A DNA stretch of 64,000 nt, from positions 372,001 through 436,000 of the forward strand of contig AZYM01000004.1 of assembly GCA_000611715.1 (NCBI GenBank), given 5' to 3'. This stretch comes from Scolecobasidium constrictum UM 578. Taxonomy: Eukaryota; Ascomycota; Dothideomycetes; Venturiales; Sympoventuriaceae. The notes under the pieces were generated by a model. That model made no database searches, was not told the DNA's origin, and saw only the letters and a program-made list of their open reading frames with translations. This document shows positions 21,732-33,093 of this stretch, one piece after another (position 1 is the stretch's first letter; the number at the start of each line of letters is the position of its first letter). Position numbers and translations under genes: made by a program.

Positions 21732-22369
21732 TCAAAAGGTTGGAAGTCCACGTTTCTTGCCATACTCCACAACGAGACCATCCAACAACTTATCCCTCTC
21801 TTCATCCGTCATACCCATTGCTTCCGCCCGCTTACGCTTGATCTCATCAGCCTCGCCTCGATCAGATTCCCATTCAGTCCCCAGCCAGTCAAGCCACACC
21901 AAGAACCTGGTCCCCAGCTCAGCAAAAGGCCTCGTTTCGTCGATTATGGCGGGCTTAAAGCGACTGTTGCTCTGTACGCGTAGCGTGCGATTCTCAAAGT
22001 CAATCCAGTAGCACCACTCGCAGAAGAGGTGGTCGTCCGCGAAGTCAGTATCGTCGCGCAGAGCTTTCACTCTCCCTGTGAGGATATCGTCGAGGACGTG
22101 TGCGCCCTTGGCCCCGGAGACAGTGGCAGGGTCCTCCGGCCTGCCCCCATTAGTTGATCTCCTGATTGTGCAGGGGCGAAAATGGTGGGAATATACCATT
22201 CGAGATTCTCGATGGCTACCGCCATCTGCTTGATCTGCTCTCCGGAGAGGCCCTTGATGAAGCGCATGATGTCGACTCCCAATCCTGAAGGATAGGAGTC
22301 GTAGTGATTGTAGGTGCCCTTCCTCTTACCTCCCTTGGAAACGAATCCGATCAAGCCGCGAGTACCCAT
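21732..22369 (-). CDS. Family B protein 1 (G-T-R-G-L-I-G-F family), unrecognised
   Basis: There are two exons, 22369-22197 (173 nt) and 22140-21732, giving 193 residues. The 56-nt intron splits a Trp codon (TG|G); an alternative acceptor 21 nt earlier would leave an intron of only 35 nt. The N-terminus M-G-T-R-G-L-I-G-F-V-S-K-G then K-G-T-Y-N-H-Y-D-S-Y-P-S-G-L-G is shared with the genes at 22947 and 33751. The second exon carries D-D-T-D-F, then C-E-W-C-Y-W-I-D-F-x-x-R-T-L-R, F-A-E-L-G-T-R-F and a C-terminal D-E-E-R-D-K-L-L-D-G. There is no signal peptide or membrane segment, so it is probably soluble. I recognise no described domain. From memory, similar openings occur in bacterial and phage hypothetical proteins, which I cannot check here. 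Confidence 0.75.
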
Positions 22370-22946
22370 GTTTGGAGATGACTGCTAGAGGGAAACTGTG
22401 CCCGTGTAGTCGCTTGCGGATTGCGAGGTATTTATACTTATTGGGTAACATACTTCACTGAGTTTTTGGTGTAACTGATGTTCCAGGCAGCAAGCGCCGA
22501 TCGGAGAACTTGGTACGAATGCCTAATATCTGTATGACAGGTCAGATGTTTACAAGCCAGCGCGGATGCTCTCTACTCACTGGTTGCAAGCAACCTAAAG
22601 CAAAGTATACGAGTGCTATGCCGTCTCTTTGCTAGATGTCATGCAGCAGACGCTGCCACACGAGGGACCAGTCGGCACCAACTCAGTGCAAACACGAATC
22701 GGTCATCAAAATTGGTGAGAGGCCGTAAAGTCACTGCCTTTACTGGTGTTCATCATGAGTGGCTGTCATCGTCTCAGTCCTAACAGTTCTCACTTATCAT
22801 GTCAAAGCAGGATATTCTACTAGGAGGAGTGACAGCAGCCTCCCACAGATTACAGCCACGACCACCATTAAGCAGTCCTCCAATTCCGGATCAGAGAAGA
22901 GCACATCCCATACATCCTTATGGCATCAACGGATCTGAGCTTCCCC
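22370..22946. other. Promoter of family B1 and spacer to B2
   Basis: These 577 bp hold the TATA-like site at 22429 and otherwise no supported feature. Confidence 0.45.
22429..22436 (-). promoter_or_regulatory. TATA-like element of family B1
   Basis: The minus strand reads AGTATAAATACC, with TATAAATA 60-67 bp upstream of the B1 ATG. Similar ATAAAT sites lie about 92 bp upstream of B2 (23820-23826) and 55-60 bp upstream of B3 (33690-33696). Confidence 0.4.
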
Positions 22947-23728
22947 CTACCCAAATCTGCTCCAATCCACGTCCATGGGGTCCGGCCGTCCCCTATTGCG
23001 CTCCTCCCACTTCCTCTCGTCCTCCTCAAACTTCACGACCTTGGCATCAAGCCAGCGATTCCTCTCCTCCCTACTCATCCTCGTCATACCGTACTCCCTC
23101 ATCTGCTCCTCGCTCAAGCCTCTATCATCATCATCGATATTATCCTCATTCACCCTCCACTCCAACTCAATGGCGTACCGCGTCCCAAGTTTCTCAAATG
23201 GCGCCGTGTCATCCAGCCCCTTCCCGAACCCCGCCACAGTGCGAAGGGTGCGTTTCGAGAAGTCGATCCAATATGCCCACTCGCAGAAAAGGCCATCCTC
23301 AGCGAACTTGGTGTCGTCGCTCGGGTGCTGGAGGAATCCGTCCAGGATCTGCGGAAGGCAAGCGGCACCTTGCATCCGATGCAAGAGGTTGTACCAGTTA
23401 TCGAGTTTCCCGGTCCTGAGCTGGTTTCCATACATACGTGTACGAGAGAAAGGCGTGTATCGCGCCTGCAATTCCTGGGAGGGTGTAGAATCGGCATCAA
23501 CCCTACATACTTGCTTTAATTGATATCGCTGCACAGACGTAGGGGGTGAACACACCACTCGAGATTCTCAACGCGTTCTGCCATCTCTTTTAGCTGTTCC
23601 TCCGTAAGCGATGCGATCCAGCGCATGATATTCAGACCGAGCCCCTCGGGGTACGAATCAAAGTGATTATACGCCCCCTTCTTCGAGCTGTCCTTCCTGA
23701 CGAAACCGACGAGTCCGCGTGTGCCCAT
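22947..23728 (-). CDS. Family B protein 2 (G-T-R-G-L-V-G-F family), unrecognised
   Basis: There are two exons, 23728-23556 (173 nt) and 23502-22947, giving 242 residues. The 53-nt intron splits the same Trp codon as in the other two copies. It opens M-G-T-R-G-L-V-G-F-V-R-K-D and K-K-G-A-Y-N-H-F-D-S-Y-P-E-G-L-G. The second exon contains D-D-T-K-F, C-E-W-A-Y-W-I-D-F-x-K-R-T-L-R and F-E-K-L-G-T-R-Y. It differs from B1 by a longer linker after the junction and a charged C-terminal tail (E-E-D-E-R-K-W-E-E-R-N-R-G-R-P-D-P-M-D-V-D-W). It is tandem with B1 on the same strand, which suggests local duplication. The function is not known to me. Confidence 0.75.
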
Positions 23729-24163
23729 GATTTACGACGACGATTTGAGCAGGCCAGAGAATTGATTTGGATTGAATTGTTCAATCGAACTTGAGTATTT
23801 TGTAGTGCTTAAGTCCGAATATTTATGCATCTTCGATGAGTGGACCAATCAGCCTTTGTGTAGCGGATTCTTCAGGCAGAAGCTGCTGCACGTAATGATC
23901 TGCCCTGCGGGTCGCTGGAACGGGGTGTGTGCCTGGTTCTTGTGTTACTCGAGAAGGCGTCAGAGCCGTGGTCGGGAGATTTCGAGTGTATGTGAAGACT
24001 CGCCTAATTTCCGACCAATGCGAAGACGAAGACAGGGCTATAGGCATAGCCAGATTTGGAGGTAGTCATATATTGAGGTACTCTACTTACATTGTACCTC
24101 TATGTTCAACGCTTGCTACCGCCAACGCCATCCCAAAATGCACAATCTCTCTCGCCACATCGC
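23729..24163. other. Promoter of family B2
   Basis: These 435 bp between B2 and the MFS carrier contain an ATAAATA site at 23820-23826 (minus strand). I see nothing else. Confidence 0.45.
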
Positions 24164-26143
24164 CTATCCCTCCTCCCTCCCAGCCAACAGCCCCCTCGAG
24201 TCCTCCCCCCTCACCACATCCTGCTCCCTCAAGCCCTCCTTATCCTCCCCCACCCTTAGCGTCAACCAAGCAGCCATCAGCGTAAACACAGCCCCAATCC
24301 GCATACACCACGCCACACTCTCGTCGCCAGGCACACCGCGCGGCTTACTCAAGAACTTGAACACCACACTCCCAATCAGCGTCGCGATGACCTGCGGCGC
24401 ACTGACCGCCACATTGTGGATGCCCAGCACGACGCCCGCCTGATCCGCTGAGTCGTCCTCCCCAGACGCGAGGAGCTGTCCGTCTTGTGTGGGTGGTGCG
24501 CGGATGAGCCCGCGGCGGATGGCGTCGCGCTTGGAGATCTCGGAGGCGATGAGCGCGAAGGGCGCCCAGCACGTTATGGCCCAGGGGATACCCACAAGCC
24601 CGATGAGGAGCGTGGCGAGGAGGGTGCCCCGCACGAGGAAGGTGAGGAGCATGCAGGTGGCGAACATGAGGTGGGAAAGGAACCAGGCGCGGCGGAGGGT
24701 GAGGCCGGGGATGCGGCAGCGCTTGATGAGAGATGAGGACGCAGATTGAAACTTGCGGTAGTAGATTGCGGGGAGTGAGGTGGAGTTCTTGGTCGAGGGC
24801 GTGAAGTAGGAGGAGGCGTCGGTGTGGAGGGAGGCGGTCAGGGGCGTGCCGGGTTTTGTTGATACCACGGGCGCTTGGTAGGCAGGTTGGATGAGCCACG
24901 GGAGGATAACGCTCGCGATGAAGGTGATGATGCTGTAGAAGAGTAGGGCGAGAGTGCCTCTCCGTGTGCCCTTCTCCCATATCTCGTCGATCTCGTCTTG
25001 CGATAGATTAGGGTTCTCGGCGAAGATGGGGTCGGCGTACATCTCGGCGATGTAGGTGGTCGTGTAGAAGAGGAAGGGGAACCAGCCTATCCACGCCATG
25101 AATTGCACTTGACATACACGCATGATCTGTGTGGGTAATCTGCCCACGGCGCGGTACAGATCGCGGAAGACGGCAAGGAGACCCTCGTCTTTTATGGGCT
25201 TGCCGTCCAGCGTAGGGTCTCTCTCTTTGATGGTGCAGCCCATCGCTGTAGTGACGAGCATTGAGATGGACGCAATAGCGCAAAGGACCTTGAACTGCGT
25301 ACTACCTAGGAAGGGCAGCGCCTTAGGCAAATTGACACCGCCACAGAACATGCCGAAGATATTGCCAATGCCGTTCATGCGACTGACCCATGCATTCGCC
25401 TCTTCCTGCTGGTGCACGGGCGCACAATCCACGATGAAGGCGCGAAGGGCGGCTTGCAGCACATTGATGGCGAAGTCGAGCACGTAGATGAATATGACTG
25501 CCCAGATCATGATGCACACCTTGGTGCCGTTCGATTCGCGATCCACGCCGAAAATGCTCAGGAAGCCGCCGACGATAGACCGTGCCCAAGCCAGCATCAT
25601 GAGCGAGATGACTGTGGCGAGCGTGCCACCCACCAGGTAGGGTCTCCGCCTTCCCCAGCGATTCTGACTGCGATCGCTTTTGATGCCGACGTATGGCTGA
25701 GCAAGAACGCCAGACAGCGGTCCAGCAATCCACACGAAGGCAAGCATCGTCTTGCTTAGTCCCAGCGAGAGCAAATACGGACTGCCATTCGACATCTCGA
25801 CACTCCAGCCCATCTGCAGCCCGAACCCTGCTACGGTGAGCAGGAACATGTACCACACACTCTTGGTCTGCTGTGCCTCTCCATCCTCCCAGTCATCCGC
25901 GCTTCCCAAGTCCGAAGCATCAGACGTCGATTTGAGAGGTGAGATCTCGCCGTCCTCGCCGCGCTCGCCGTTCAGCAAAGGCGACTGCTCGTTTGGCGCC
26001 ATTGCGCCGTCTAGATCCTTTTGATCAAAGGAGACGCGTTTTATTGGTGTGCTCGGATCTTCGTTGTTGTCGTCGTCTTCGGGTTTCGAGCGGGTGGGTG
26101 AGGTATCGATCGGACTCGGGAGTTTGCCAGCTCTGTCCCTCAT
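24164..26143 (-). CDS. MFS disaccharide:H+ symporter, sucrose-carrier (GPH/SLC45) type
   Basis: This single-exon gene encodes 659 residues. About 12 membrane helices follow an acidic N-terminal tail (residues 1-90, E-Q-S-P-L-L-N-G motif). Helix 1 carries A-G-F-G-L-Q-M-G-W-S-V-E. The loop 2-3 motif K-S-D-R-S-Q-N-R-W-G-R-R-R-P-Y is the sucrose-transporter signature G-x-x-S-D-R, and P-L-S-G-V-L-A-Q-P-Y-V-G precedes it. The family includes plant SUC/SUT proteins and the fission yeast sut1 maltose/sucrose carrier, acting at the plasma membrane as proton symporters. The loop between helices 6 and 7 is long, as usual, and a second long Ser/Thr-rich loop lies near residues 430-475. The substrate could be sucrose, maltose or another alpha-glucoside. 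It is divergent from NHX1. Confidence 0.85.
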   Translation of the reverse strand: MRDRAGKLPSPIDTSPTRSKPEDDDNNEDPSTPIKRVSFDQKDLDGAMAPNEQSPLLNGERGEDGEISPLKSTSDASDLGSADDWEDGEAQQTKSVWYMFLLTVAGFGLQMGWSVEMSNGSPYLLSLGLSKTMLAFVWIAGPLSGVLAQPYVGIKSDRSQNRWGRRRPYLVGGTLATVISLMMLAWARSIVGGFLSIFGVDRESNGTKVCIMIWAVIFIYVLDFAINVLQAALRAFIVDCAPVHQQEEANAWVSRMNGIGNIFGMFCGGVNLPKALPFLGSTQFKVLCAIASISMLVTTAMGCTIKERDPTLDGKPIKDEGLLAVFRDLYRAVGRLPTQIMRVCQVQFMAWIGWFPFLFYTTTYIAEMYADPIFAENPNLSQDEIDEIWEKGTRRGTLALLFYSIITFIASVILPWLIQPAYQAPVVSTKPGTPLTASLHTDASSYFTPSTKNSTSLPAIYYRKFQSASSSLIKRCRIPGLTLRRAWFLSHLMFATCMLLTFLVRGTLLATLLIGLVGIPWAITCWAPFALIASEISKRDAIRRGLIRAPPTQDGQLLASGEDDSADQAGVVLGIHNVAVSAPQVIATLIGSVVFKFLSKPRGVPGDESVAWCMRIGAVFTLMAAWLTLRVGEDKEGLREQDVVRGEDSRGLLAGREEG

Positions 26144-26945
26144 CGTCGCAGCGCAGTCGTATATAGTAAGGGCAAAGGCGAGTCAAGGTTGGATAGCCTA
26201 GTCAGATGCACACATAATACAGTGTAGACAGGGTATGTGGTTCGAGAGTGAAGAGTCCGAGTGATCAATCCATGGTGTGCACGTCACGCGTGGCCTCCGT
26301 CTCACTACTGCTTCCCACCTCCGTTCGTGTCGTGGCGGGAGAGATGTGTGGCTGCGTGTGATACTGTGCGCGCTATGTGTACAAAGCAAAGACGCGGTAC
26401 AAAAGTCGCACAGCTGCAAAGGCTAAAGCAGGAGATTTATGCAGGTGAAGATGGCGATCTCGAGCAGCTGGATGAAGCTCTCCACCAGCCGGCCGGAGTC
26501 GTTCGCCGCACGCTTATGGACGCATGACGTTGAAATGCGCGGGCGGGTCCCGGAGTGTGGGGGCGCGTACAGGCCCCTGTACAATGCAGTATGGCCCGCG
26601 GAAAGCATCGCCAGCCCTTCCGCCCCGTAGCAGTGGACAGAACAAGTTGCATCTTCCAGACATTGTACCACCGCCATCGCCATTGATACCGCGAGCCCGT
26701 CGCTGCGCAATTGATACGCCGCCGTCTTCGCCTTCGCATGTGATTCTGCGACACCATACGAGACGCCCGGAAGATACCCGAGCGAGTCAACACCGCGATC
26801 TGCGAGACATCGACACCCCCGGTCCAGCTCCGCAGCTTCAAGGCTCCGATATATACGCACCTATACTCGTCGCTGGGGGGAGAACGGAGGAAGCGCATAT
26901 ACTTGTTCGCCAATGCGGGCGCGCTGCCTGCCATCATAGGCGCGA
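26144..26945. other. Divergent promoter region, MFS carrier/NHX1
   Basis: These 802 bp include short ORFs on both strands (26423-26937) without coding support. They are probably 5' UTRs and promoters. Confidence 0.45.
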
Positions 26946-29244
26946 ATGGCTTCCAACATGGCCTGGCAGACGCTGAGTCTGCTTACAAGTATGTTGTCAG
27001 AGGCGCATACACGAAGAAGGTGGAAGTGCTAATATGTTTGTCACTGCAGAGCGGGCAGATGACGCGGATCCAGATGGTGCGTACATGTCGAGTAATTGTG
27101 GTGCTATGTTCAAGGCTAACATAATGCGACTGCAGAACCCGATGCCAGTCAAGCAGAGATATCGACATCATGGGCGCTCTTCATACTGATCGTGTTGTTG
27201 ATATTGGCGCTATTTGCAAGTTATATCCTCCAGACGCGGCGAATACAGGCAGTCCACGAGACTGTCATGTCCATCTTTGCTGGTGCGAGCACTCTCCTGA
27301 GCCCTCCTATAGCGCTCCACACAGCTCGACTAACACAAGCGCAGGAATGGTCGTCGGCCTAGTCCTACGACTCGCCGCCTCCCACGCAATCCTCTCCAAC
27401 GTCTCCTTCGACTACCAGATGTTCTTCAATCTCCTCCTCCCGCCCATCATCCTCGCCTCGGGCTACGAACTGCACCAAGGCAACTTCTTCCGCAACATCG
27501 GCTCCATCCTGACCTTCGCCTTCGCAGGCACCTTTATCTCCGCGCTCGTGCTGGGCATGATTCTCTTCATCTGGACGCGCATGAACCTCGATGGCGTCTC
27601 CATCAACTTCGTCGAGGCCATGAGCGTGGGCGCTACGTTATCCGCCACTGATCCCGTCACGATCCTCGCCATCTTTAACACGTACAAGGTGGATCCGAAA
27701 CTATACACCGTCATCTTTGGGGAGTCGATCCTTAACGATGCGATTGCCATCGTGCTCTTCGAGACGGCGCAGAAGTACAAGGCGGGCAATACATCGGACA
27801 AGCATCTGACGCCTTTAGCACTGTTCGAGAGTATAGGCATTTTCTTGTTCGTCTTCTTTGGCAGTCTGGCGATCGGCCTGCTCATTGGCATGGTCACGAG
27901 TTTGCTGCTCAAGTTCACGTATATACGGCGGTTCCCGAAGACGGAGAGCTGTATCATTGTGCTGATCGCTTATGCCGCGTATTTCTTCTCCAACGCGATA
28001 CACATGTCTGGTTTGTCTATGCCCTTGCCACTACTCGCAATGAGCTAGACCACTAATAACGGAATGTAGGCATCGTGTCCCTCCTCTTCTGCGGCATATG
28101 CATGAAGCACTACGCCTACCACAACATGTCCCGCCGCACCCAGCTGACCACGAAGTTCATCTTCCAGGTCATGGCCCAGCTCTCGGAGAACTTCATCTTC
28201 ATCTACCTCGGGCTTTCCCTCTTCACCGAAACCACCCTCATCTTCAAGCCTCTCTTCATCCTCATCACCGTGGTCGGCATCTGCGTCGCGCGCTGGGCTG
28301 CGGTTTTTCCTCTCTCGAGAGCCATCAACGCGGTCATCCGCTATCGTGCGCGAAGACGAGGCGGCCAAGCAGAAGAGATACCCTACTCCCACCAAGCCAT
28401 GCTTTTCTGGGCCGGTCTGCGAGGGGCAGTCGGCGTAGCCCTCGCAGCAGGCATGACCGGTCCCAACGGCCCTGTCTTACGCGCGACGGTCCTTGTCGTT
28501 GTCGTGCTGACCGTCATCATCTTCGGCGGCACCACAGCGCGTATGCTTGAGATCCTGCACATACGTACAGGCGTGGTGGAGGAGATCGACTCCGACGACG
28601 AATTCGACATCGAGTACATCAGCACGAGCGCGAACGGCAATGGCTCGTCCTACGCGCGCAACAGCGGGAAAGCATTCGGACATAACCCACGCCCTTCCCA
28701 AGCAGGCGGTAACGGCGTCGCACTGGGGACACTAGACACAGATCTCGATAGCCACCACAGAGACCGGAGCGGCACCTTCGCCAGCGGCAACCGCAGTCCG
28801 CACGAGGGGCCCTACGCGCCTCAACGACGGAATAGCTCACGCTCCAATAGCGGGCGCAGACAGGACGCCGCGGAGCAAGGTCTCCTGAGCCCAGTCGACA
28901 CAATGTCCCTCTCCAACTCGGACGACGAGCTGGACCTCCCGCCCGCGGCGCCGCGCCGCAGCAACCCGCACGCAGAGATCTACCCCACCTCAGGTCACCG
29001 CGATTCGCCCGCTCCTGGAGGGAACGCAGGGAGTATTGCGAGTAACGTGCTCAACAGGGTGAGGCATGCGCCTGGCGCCGTGAGCCAGTTGATCAGTGAG
29101 ATCAGTGAGGATCCGGCGAACAGTTTCCGCCTCATTGACGAGAACTTTATTAAGCCGCATCTGCTGCTGGATCCGGGGAGTGGGAGTCCGAGTCCCGCGC
29201 CGCCGCATGGACGGGGAGGAGGCGGGTCCGGGTCGCATGTGTAG
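26946..29244 (+). CDS. NHX1: Endosomal/vacuolar Na+(K+)/H+ exchanger
   Basis: There are five exons: 26946-26988, 27050-27076 (27-nt microexon), 27136-27282, 27345-28010 and 28070-29244, giving 685 residues. The first two exons are assigned by splice signals and frame only. NHX exchangers of the CPA1 family swap lumenal H+ for Na+ or K+ in endosomes and vacuole, controlling pH and trafficking. Motifs include F-F-N-L-L-L-P-P-I-I-L-A-S-G-Y (amiloride-site region), S-A-T-D-P-V-T-I-L-A-I-F, F-G-E-S-I-L-N-D-A-I-A-I-V-L (transport Asn-Asp pair) and G-L-R-G-A-V-G-V-A-L-A. The C-terminal 230 residues are a disordered Ser/Asp-rich cytosolic tail. The gene is convergent with GPI19. Confidence 0.92.
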
Positions 29245-29910
29245 AATCTCCGATGAGGGGATCTGTCGTATTGTATATAGCGTTGGGAATTTTGAGGATC
29301 TGGGAGGGTAGATGAATTCATGTGTCTTGAATGATTGGATCGATCCTGTCGTCAGCTTTCTGCTTCTGTTCGTGAGTTTGGGATTCGTGCTACTGACAAC
29401 ATGGAAGAAATCTAATACACTGAGAACGTACATTTTGGTCCCATACTGTGACAGCCGATGGATGCCATGGCTAGAAGCAGAACACGACTTGACCATTTGC
29501 ACTGGACGATGGGTCAAGAAAGGTGAGATATTTCCACCGGAATTACTTATTTTAGATTGGTGAGTTAGGCGCTGATAGGATGCTTTCGGAACGCACCTGC
29601 AGAAAAGAGCCTGAATTTCCATGATCCGATGGCTACCAGCCTGGATTTTGTACAAGGCTCGGGTCCCAATAGCGTCTGTGAACTGTGTTTTGATAGCGCT
29701 CGAAAACAAATGATGCGATCCTGTCCATGCCCAGCTTGCGTGGCTTCTATGTGGTGGAAGTGTTGAAGTGGAGCTCTGTATCCTTTCATAGCGCAGGCTC
29801 AGCTTGTACTTTGATCCTAGGAGCAATATCTACCATAGTTATAAAGCAAGAAGGAAGTCATGAGTTGGGGAGCATAATTTGGGTAACACTTGCGATGGCT
29901 TAGAACGGCT
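29245..29910. other. Convergent spacer (NHX1/GPI19)
   Basis: These 666 bp hold an antisense ORF reading into NHX1 (28990-29826), which I reject. Nothing else is supported. Confidence 0.5.
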
Positions 29911-31065
29911 CTAGATCTCTATCTCGTCCGGTTCTTCTTCCTCGAGTACCCGTCCTTCTCCGTAGAGGATCTCACATACGCCTCCCAGTGGCACATCCAT
30001 CACGGCATCTGTCCCTTCATTCCACAGCTCTCGCCATGGCACATTGTTCCCTAGATCTGCGGGCACATACCCTCGCTTTTGCTCCTTTTCTAGACTGCCT
30101 TGTCTGCTTCTCATTTTCCTGATCCCCTTCCTCCCACCACGATTGCCTCCTCCACCTCCCCTCTCCTTAGTGCCAGACGCAGCAAAACGACTAGAGCCCC
30201 TTTCGCGTATGATGTTGCCCTGGCTATCGAGTATAGCCACCTTCCCCGCCTCATCAATAATGCACTCGATACTGCCCATCCCCAGCGTCAGCGTCCCCGT
30301 ATTATAACTCTGCAACGCGGCGTAGATCCACAGGACCAGGACCACGAGCCAGCACGGGATCGCGAGAGCCCACCATCGGTTCGGGTAGTAATATATGCCC
30401 AGTTGGTGCAGGAACGGGCTGGGTAGGTAGGCCCACAGCGTGTACATGAGGAAGAAGAGGGAGGAGGCCAGGTACAGCGCGAAGCCGTAGTACTCGTACG
30501 TGGGTACTTTGGGGTGCGCGCTTCCTCGGATGCGGCCGCCGCCTACAGTCGACGCCGCCTTGGACGTGGTGCCCGTGTGCAAAGCGGGGAACGTAGCGCT
30601 CCCAGACTCCGTGTCCGAGCTATCGGGCGTGGTATGGTGACTCGTATGCGTACTAAAGCTCGGGCGAAGCAGACTCGTCAGACTCGGCGACGGCGGCAAC
30701 GGCGTAGGCGGTCTATTATAAAACGGCGGGAAGAGCTGCGACGCGCTGGGCGGGAGGTGCGGGTGCGAGCGCGTGGTGTACAGTTCGGAGCGAGACGTCG
30801 AGTCATTGAGGGACGGGAACTCGCCGTCATCCCCGCCTTCCTCGTCGTCTTCGGTGCTGACGTCCCCGTCGTCTTCATCGTCGGAGGAGAAGTCGCCGGA
30901 GCCCGGGGTCAGGTAGGGTGAGTTGAGGCGGTAGATTTCGGCGTCGCGGTCGAGGGAGGTGCGGGAGCGGTCTTGTGCGAGGGTGCGGATTGTGGTTAGG
31001 TTGGGTGTTGACTTGGATTGCGCGAAGCCGCCGGGGCGTTGCGGTCCTCTGCTTTGGGGTGCCAT
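29911..31065 (-). CDS. GPI19: GPI-GlcNAc transferase subunit P (PIG-P)
   Basis: This single-exon gene encodes 384 residues. PIG-P is a subunit of the ER complex that moves GlcNAc from UDP-GlcNAc to phosphatidylinositol, the first step of GPI-anchor synthesis. The PIG-P domain starts near residue 185 with Y-E-Y-Y-G-F-A-L-Y-L-A-S-S-L-F-F and shows two hydrophobic helices (L-F-F-L-M-Y-T-L-W-A-Y and W-W-A-L-A-I-P-C-W-L-V-V-L-V-L-W) joined by L-G-I-Y-Y-Y-P-N-R. The C-terminus D-V-P-L-G-G-V-C-E-I-L-Y-G matches the usual end of the domain. The N-terminal 180 residues are disordered with an acidic patch (S-S-D-D-E-D-D-G-D); this extension is common in filamentous fungi and absent from the 140-residue yeast protein. 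Confidence 0.9.
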   Translation of the reverse strand: MAPQSRGPQRPGGFAQSKSTPNLTTIRTLAQDRSRTSLDRDAEIYRLNSPYLTPGSGDFSSDDEDDGDVSTEDDEEGGDDGEFPSLNDSTSRSELYTTRSHPHLPPSASQLFPPFYNRPPTPLPPSPSLTSLLRPSFSTHTSHHTTPDSSDTESGSATFPALHTGTTSKAASTVGGGRIRGSAHPKVPTYEYYGFALYLASSLFFLMYTLWAYLPSPFLHQLGIYYYPNRWWALAIPCWLVVLVLWIYAALQSYNTGTLTLGMGSIECIIDEAGKVAILDSQGNIIRERGSSRFAASGTKERGGGGGNRGGRKGIRKMRSRQGSLEKEQKRGYVPADLGNNVPWRELWNEGTDAVMDVPLGGVCEILYGEGRVLEEEEPDEIEI

Positions 31066-31357
31066 TGCTGTTGTAATGCTCTCAAGTTGCGCGCGACGTG
31101 ATGTGGAGATGGTGGTGTTCGCGATGACAGGGGTGCTCGATTGGGAAGTCTGAGTGGGTGCACATCCACACGTGACGTTGAGGTATCATTTTCTGATGCT
31201 CGTTCGAAGATGTGCAGCTCTACAACGACCAATCTTTTGACCCGTGACACTTGTACAGTCTTCTATCAAAGATATCTACGGTCTCTGCAGGAGCTTGGAA
31301 TTAATTTTGTCGTCATCTTGGGTCAAGAAGTCGCTCATCTGAGCGCACGCCGCAAAG

Positions 31358-32761
31358 ATGGTGAACATCACGGAGAAGATTAAGGAGTACGTGAGGGAGC
31401 TTGAATCGATGCATACGAAGACTTAAAGCTGATCAGCACATAGGATAGAAGCGGAGATGGCGAGGACGCAGAGTTAGACTTCTCATCTGTGGTCATGGTT
31501 ATTGTTTGAGCTAACGGGCGCGCAGAGAATAAAGCAACAGGTACATGACCTCATCTACGACCTCTCTGCCGGCGTCAAGCTCACAAACATACGCAGAATA
31601 TCATCTCGGTCTACTAAAAGGGTCAGCATAATCATCAAAGCCTACAGTCTGCCAAAGCACCAAAAGCTCATATGTGAAACAGAAAACTCGCACGACTAAG
31701 AGCACAACTTCTTGAACCAGGACCCGGCGCCGGAGGTGGAGGTGGCGCCGGCTTCGATGTGTCCAAATCAGGCGATGCACGAATAGCACTTGTTGGCTTT
31801 CCGTCCGTCGGCAAATCTACTTTCCTCTCCAAGATCACCAAGACCAAGTCGGAGGTGGCAGCTTACGCATTCACGACCTTAACAGCCATTCCTGGCGTGC
31901 TAGAGTACGGCGGTGCCGAGATACAAGTCCTCGACTTACCTGGAATTATTGAGGGTGCCGCAGAGGGCAAGGGTAGAGGGAGACAGGTCATTAGTGCGGC
32001 GAAGACGAGTGACATGATTTGCATGGTGCTTGATGCGACGAAACGTGCTGAGCAGAGAGCGCTGCTAGAAGCCGAGCTGGAGGCTGTGGGTATCAGGTTG
32101 AACAGAGAACCGCCTAACATCTATCTGAAGGCGAAGAAGGCGGGAGGCATGAAGATCAACTTCCAGAGTCCGCCGAAGAACATCGACGAGAAGATGGTGT
32201 ACAACATTCTAAGAGACTACAAGATGCTCAACTGCGAGGTGCTAGTGCGAGACGACAGTGGTACGTCTACTACCAATTATCTTCATATGGGTGTCAAGCC
32301 CCTTACTAACCACTCATCAAGTCACCGTCGATGACTTCATCGACGTAATCATGAAAGACCACCGCAAATACATCAAATGCCTCTACGTCTACAACAAAAT
32401 CGACTCCATCTCCCTCGAGCACCTCGACATGCTCGCCCGCGAACCCAACACAGCCATCATGTCCTGCGAACTCGACCTCGGCATCCAAGACGTCGTCGAC
32501 CGCTGCTGGCAGATGCTGAATCTCATTCGCTTGTACACGAAGCGGAAGGGGATCGATCCGGATTTCAACGAGGCGCTGATTGTGAGGAGTGGGAGCACGA
32601 TTGAGGATGTGTGTGATCATATTCATAGGACGATGAAGGAGACGTTTAAGTATGCGCTTGTTTGGGGGGCGAGTGCGAGGCATGTGCCGCAGAGGGTGGG
32701 GTTGGGGCATGTGGTTAGTGATGAGGATGTGGTTAGTATTGTGTCGGCATTCAAGGCATAG
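31358..32761 (+). CDS. RBG1: Developmentally regulated GTP-binding protein 1 (DRG1/Rbg1)
   Basis: There are six exons: 31358-31386, 31444-31472, 31526-31540 (15 nt), 31597-31621 (25 nt), 31683-32260 and 32322-32761, giving 371 residues (yeast Rbg1 has 369). The reassembled N-terminus reads M-V-N-I-T-E-K-I-K-E-I-E-A-E-M-A-R-T-Q-K and continues N-K-A-T-E-Y-H-L-G-L-L-K, the canonical DRG start, which supports the tiny exons. The GTPase motifs are G1 G-F-P-S-V-G-K-S-T, G3 D-L-P-G-I-I-E-G-A, G4 N-K-I-D and G5 S-C-E-L. A C-terminal TGS domain ends with H-V-V-S-D-E-D-V-V. DRG1 with its partner Tma46/DFRP1 binds ribosomes and aids translation. Confidence 0.93.
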
Positions 32762-33093
32762 GGGGAGCCCATGGGACGACTGGGCGGATACTTCATGGCT
32801 TCACACGAGATAAGATATGGCATCGTGGGACATCTGACAGTGTTCACATTGCCTCACGGTCTACGCCTCGGGCAGTATGGGTGTGCGCTACACTCCAAGG
32901 TAGGACAGCCCGTCGGTCGTATCAAGAGTTGGAGTTTTGCACCTCTTGAAAAAGGGGTGCCGCAGCTTTAAACAACGCATGGCAGCGACTAAAGCATCTT
33001 CCGTACCTACGCGCTTTTCCGCTGGCGACCGACGCGCAACGTATTTTCCCTCACCCTTTCTTCTTCTTCATCTTTCACACTTGCATCTCTCTA
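32762..33093. other. Spacer RBG1 to family A2
   Basis: These 332 bp hold the RBG1 3' end and the A2 promoter. I see no other feature. Confidence 0.45.

Noticed and set aside
22799..23523. Plus-strand ORFs up to 206 codons
   Set aside because: They are antisense shadows of family B2; the Ser/Pro-rich translation is what its codons give in reverse.
28990..29826. 278-codon minus-strand ORF
   Set aside because: It runs antisense through the 3' end of NHX1 and its 3' flank, has random composition and lacks start context.
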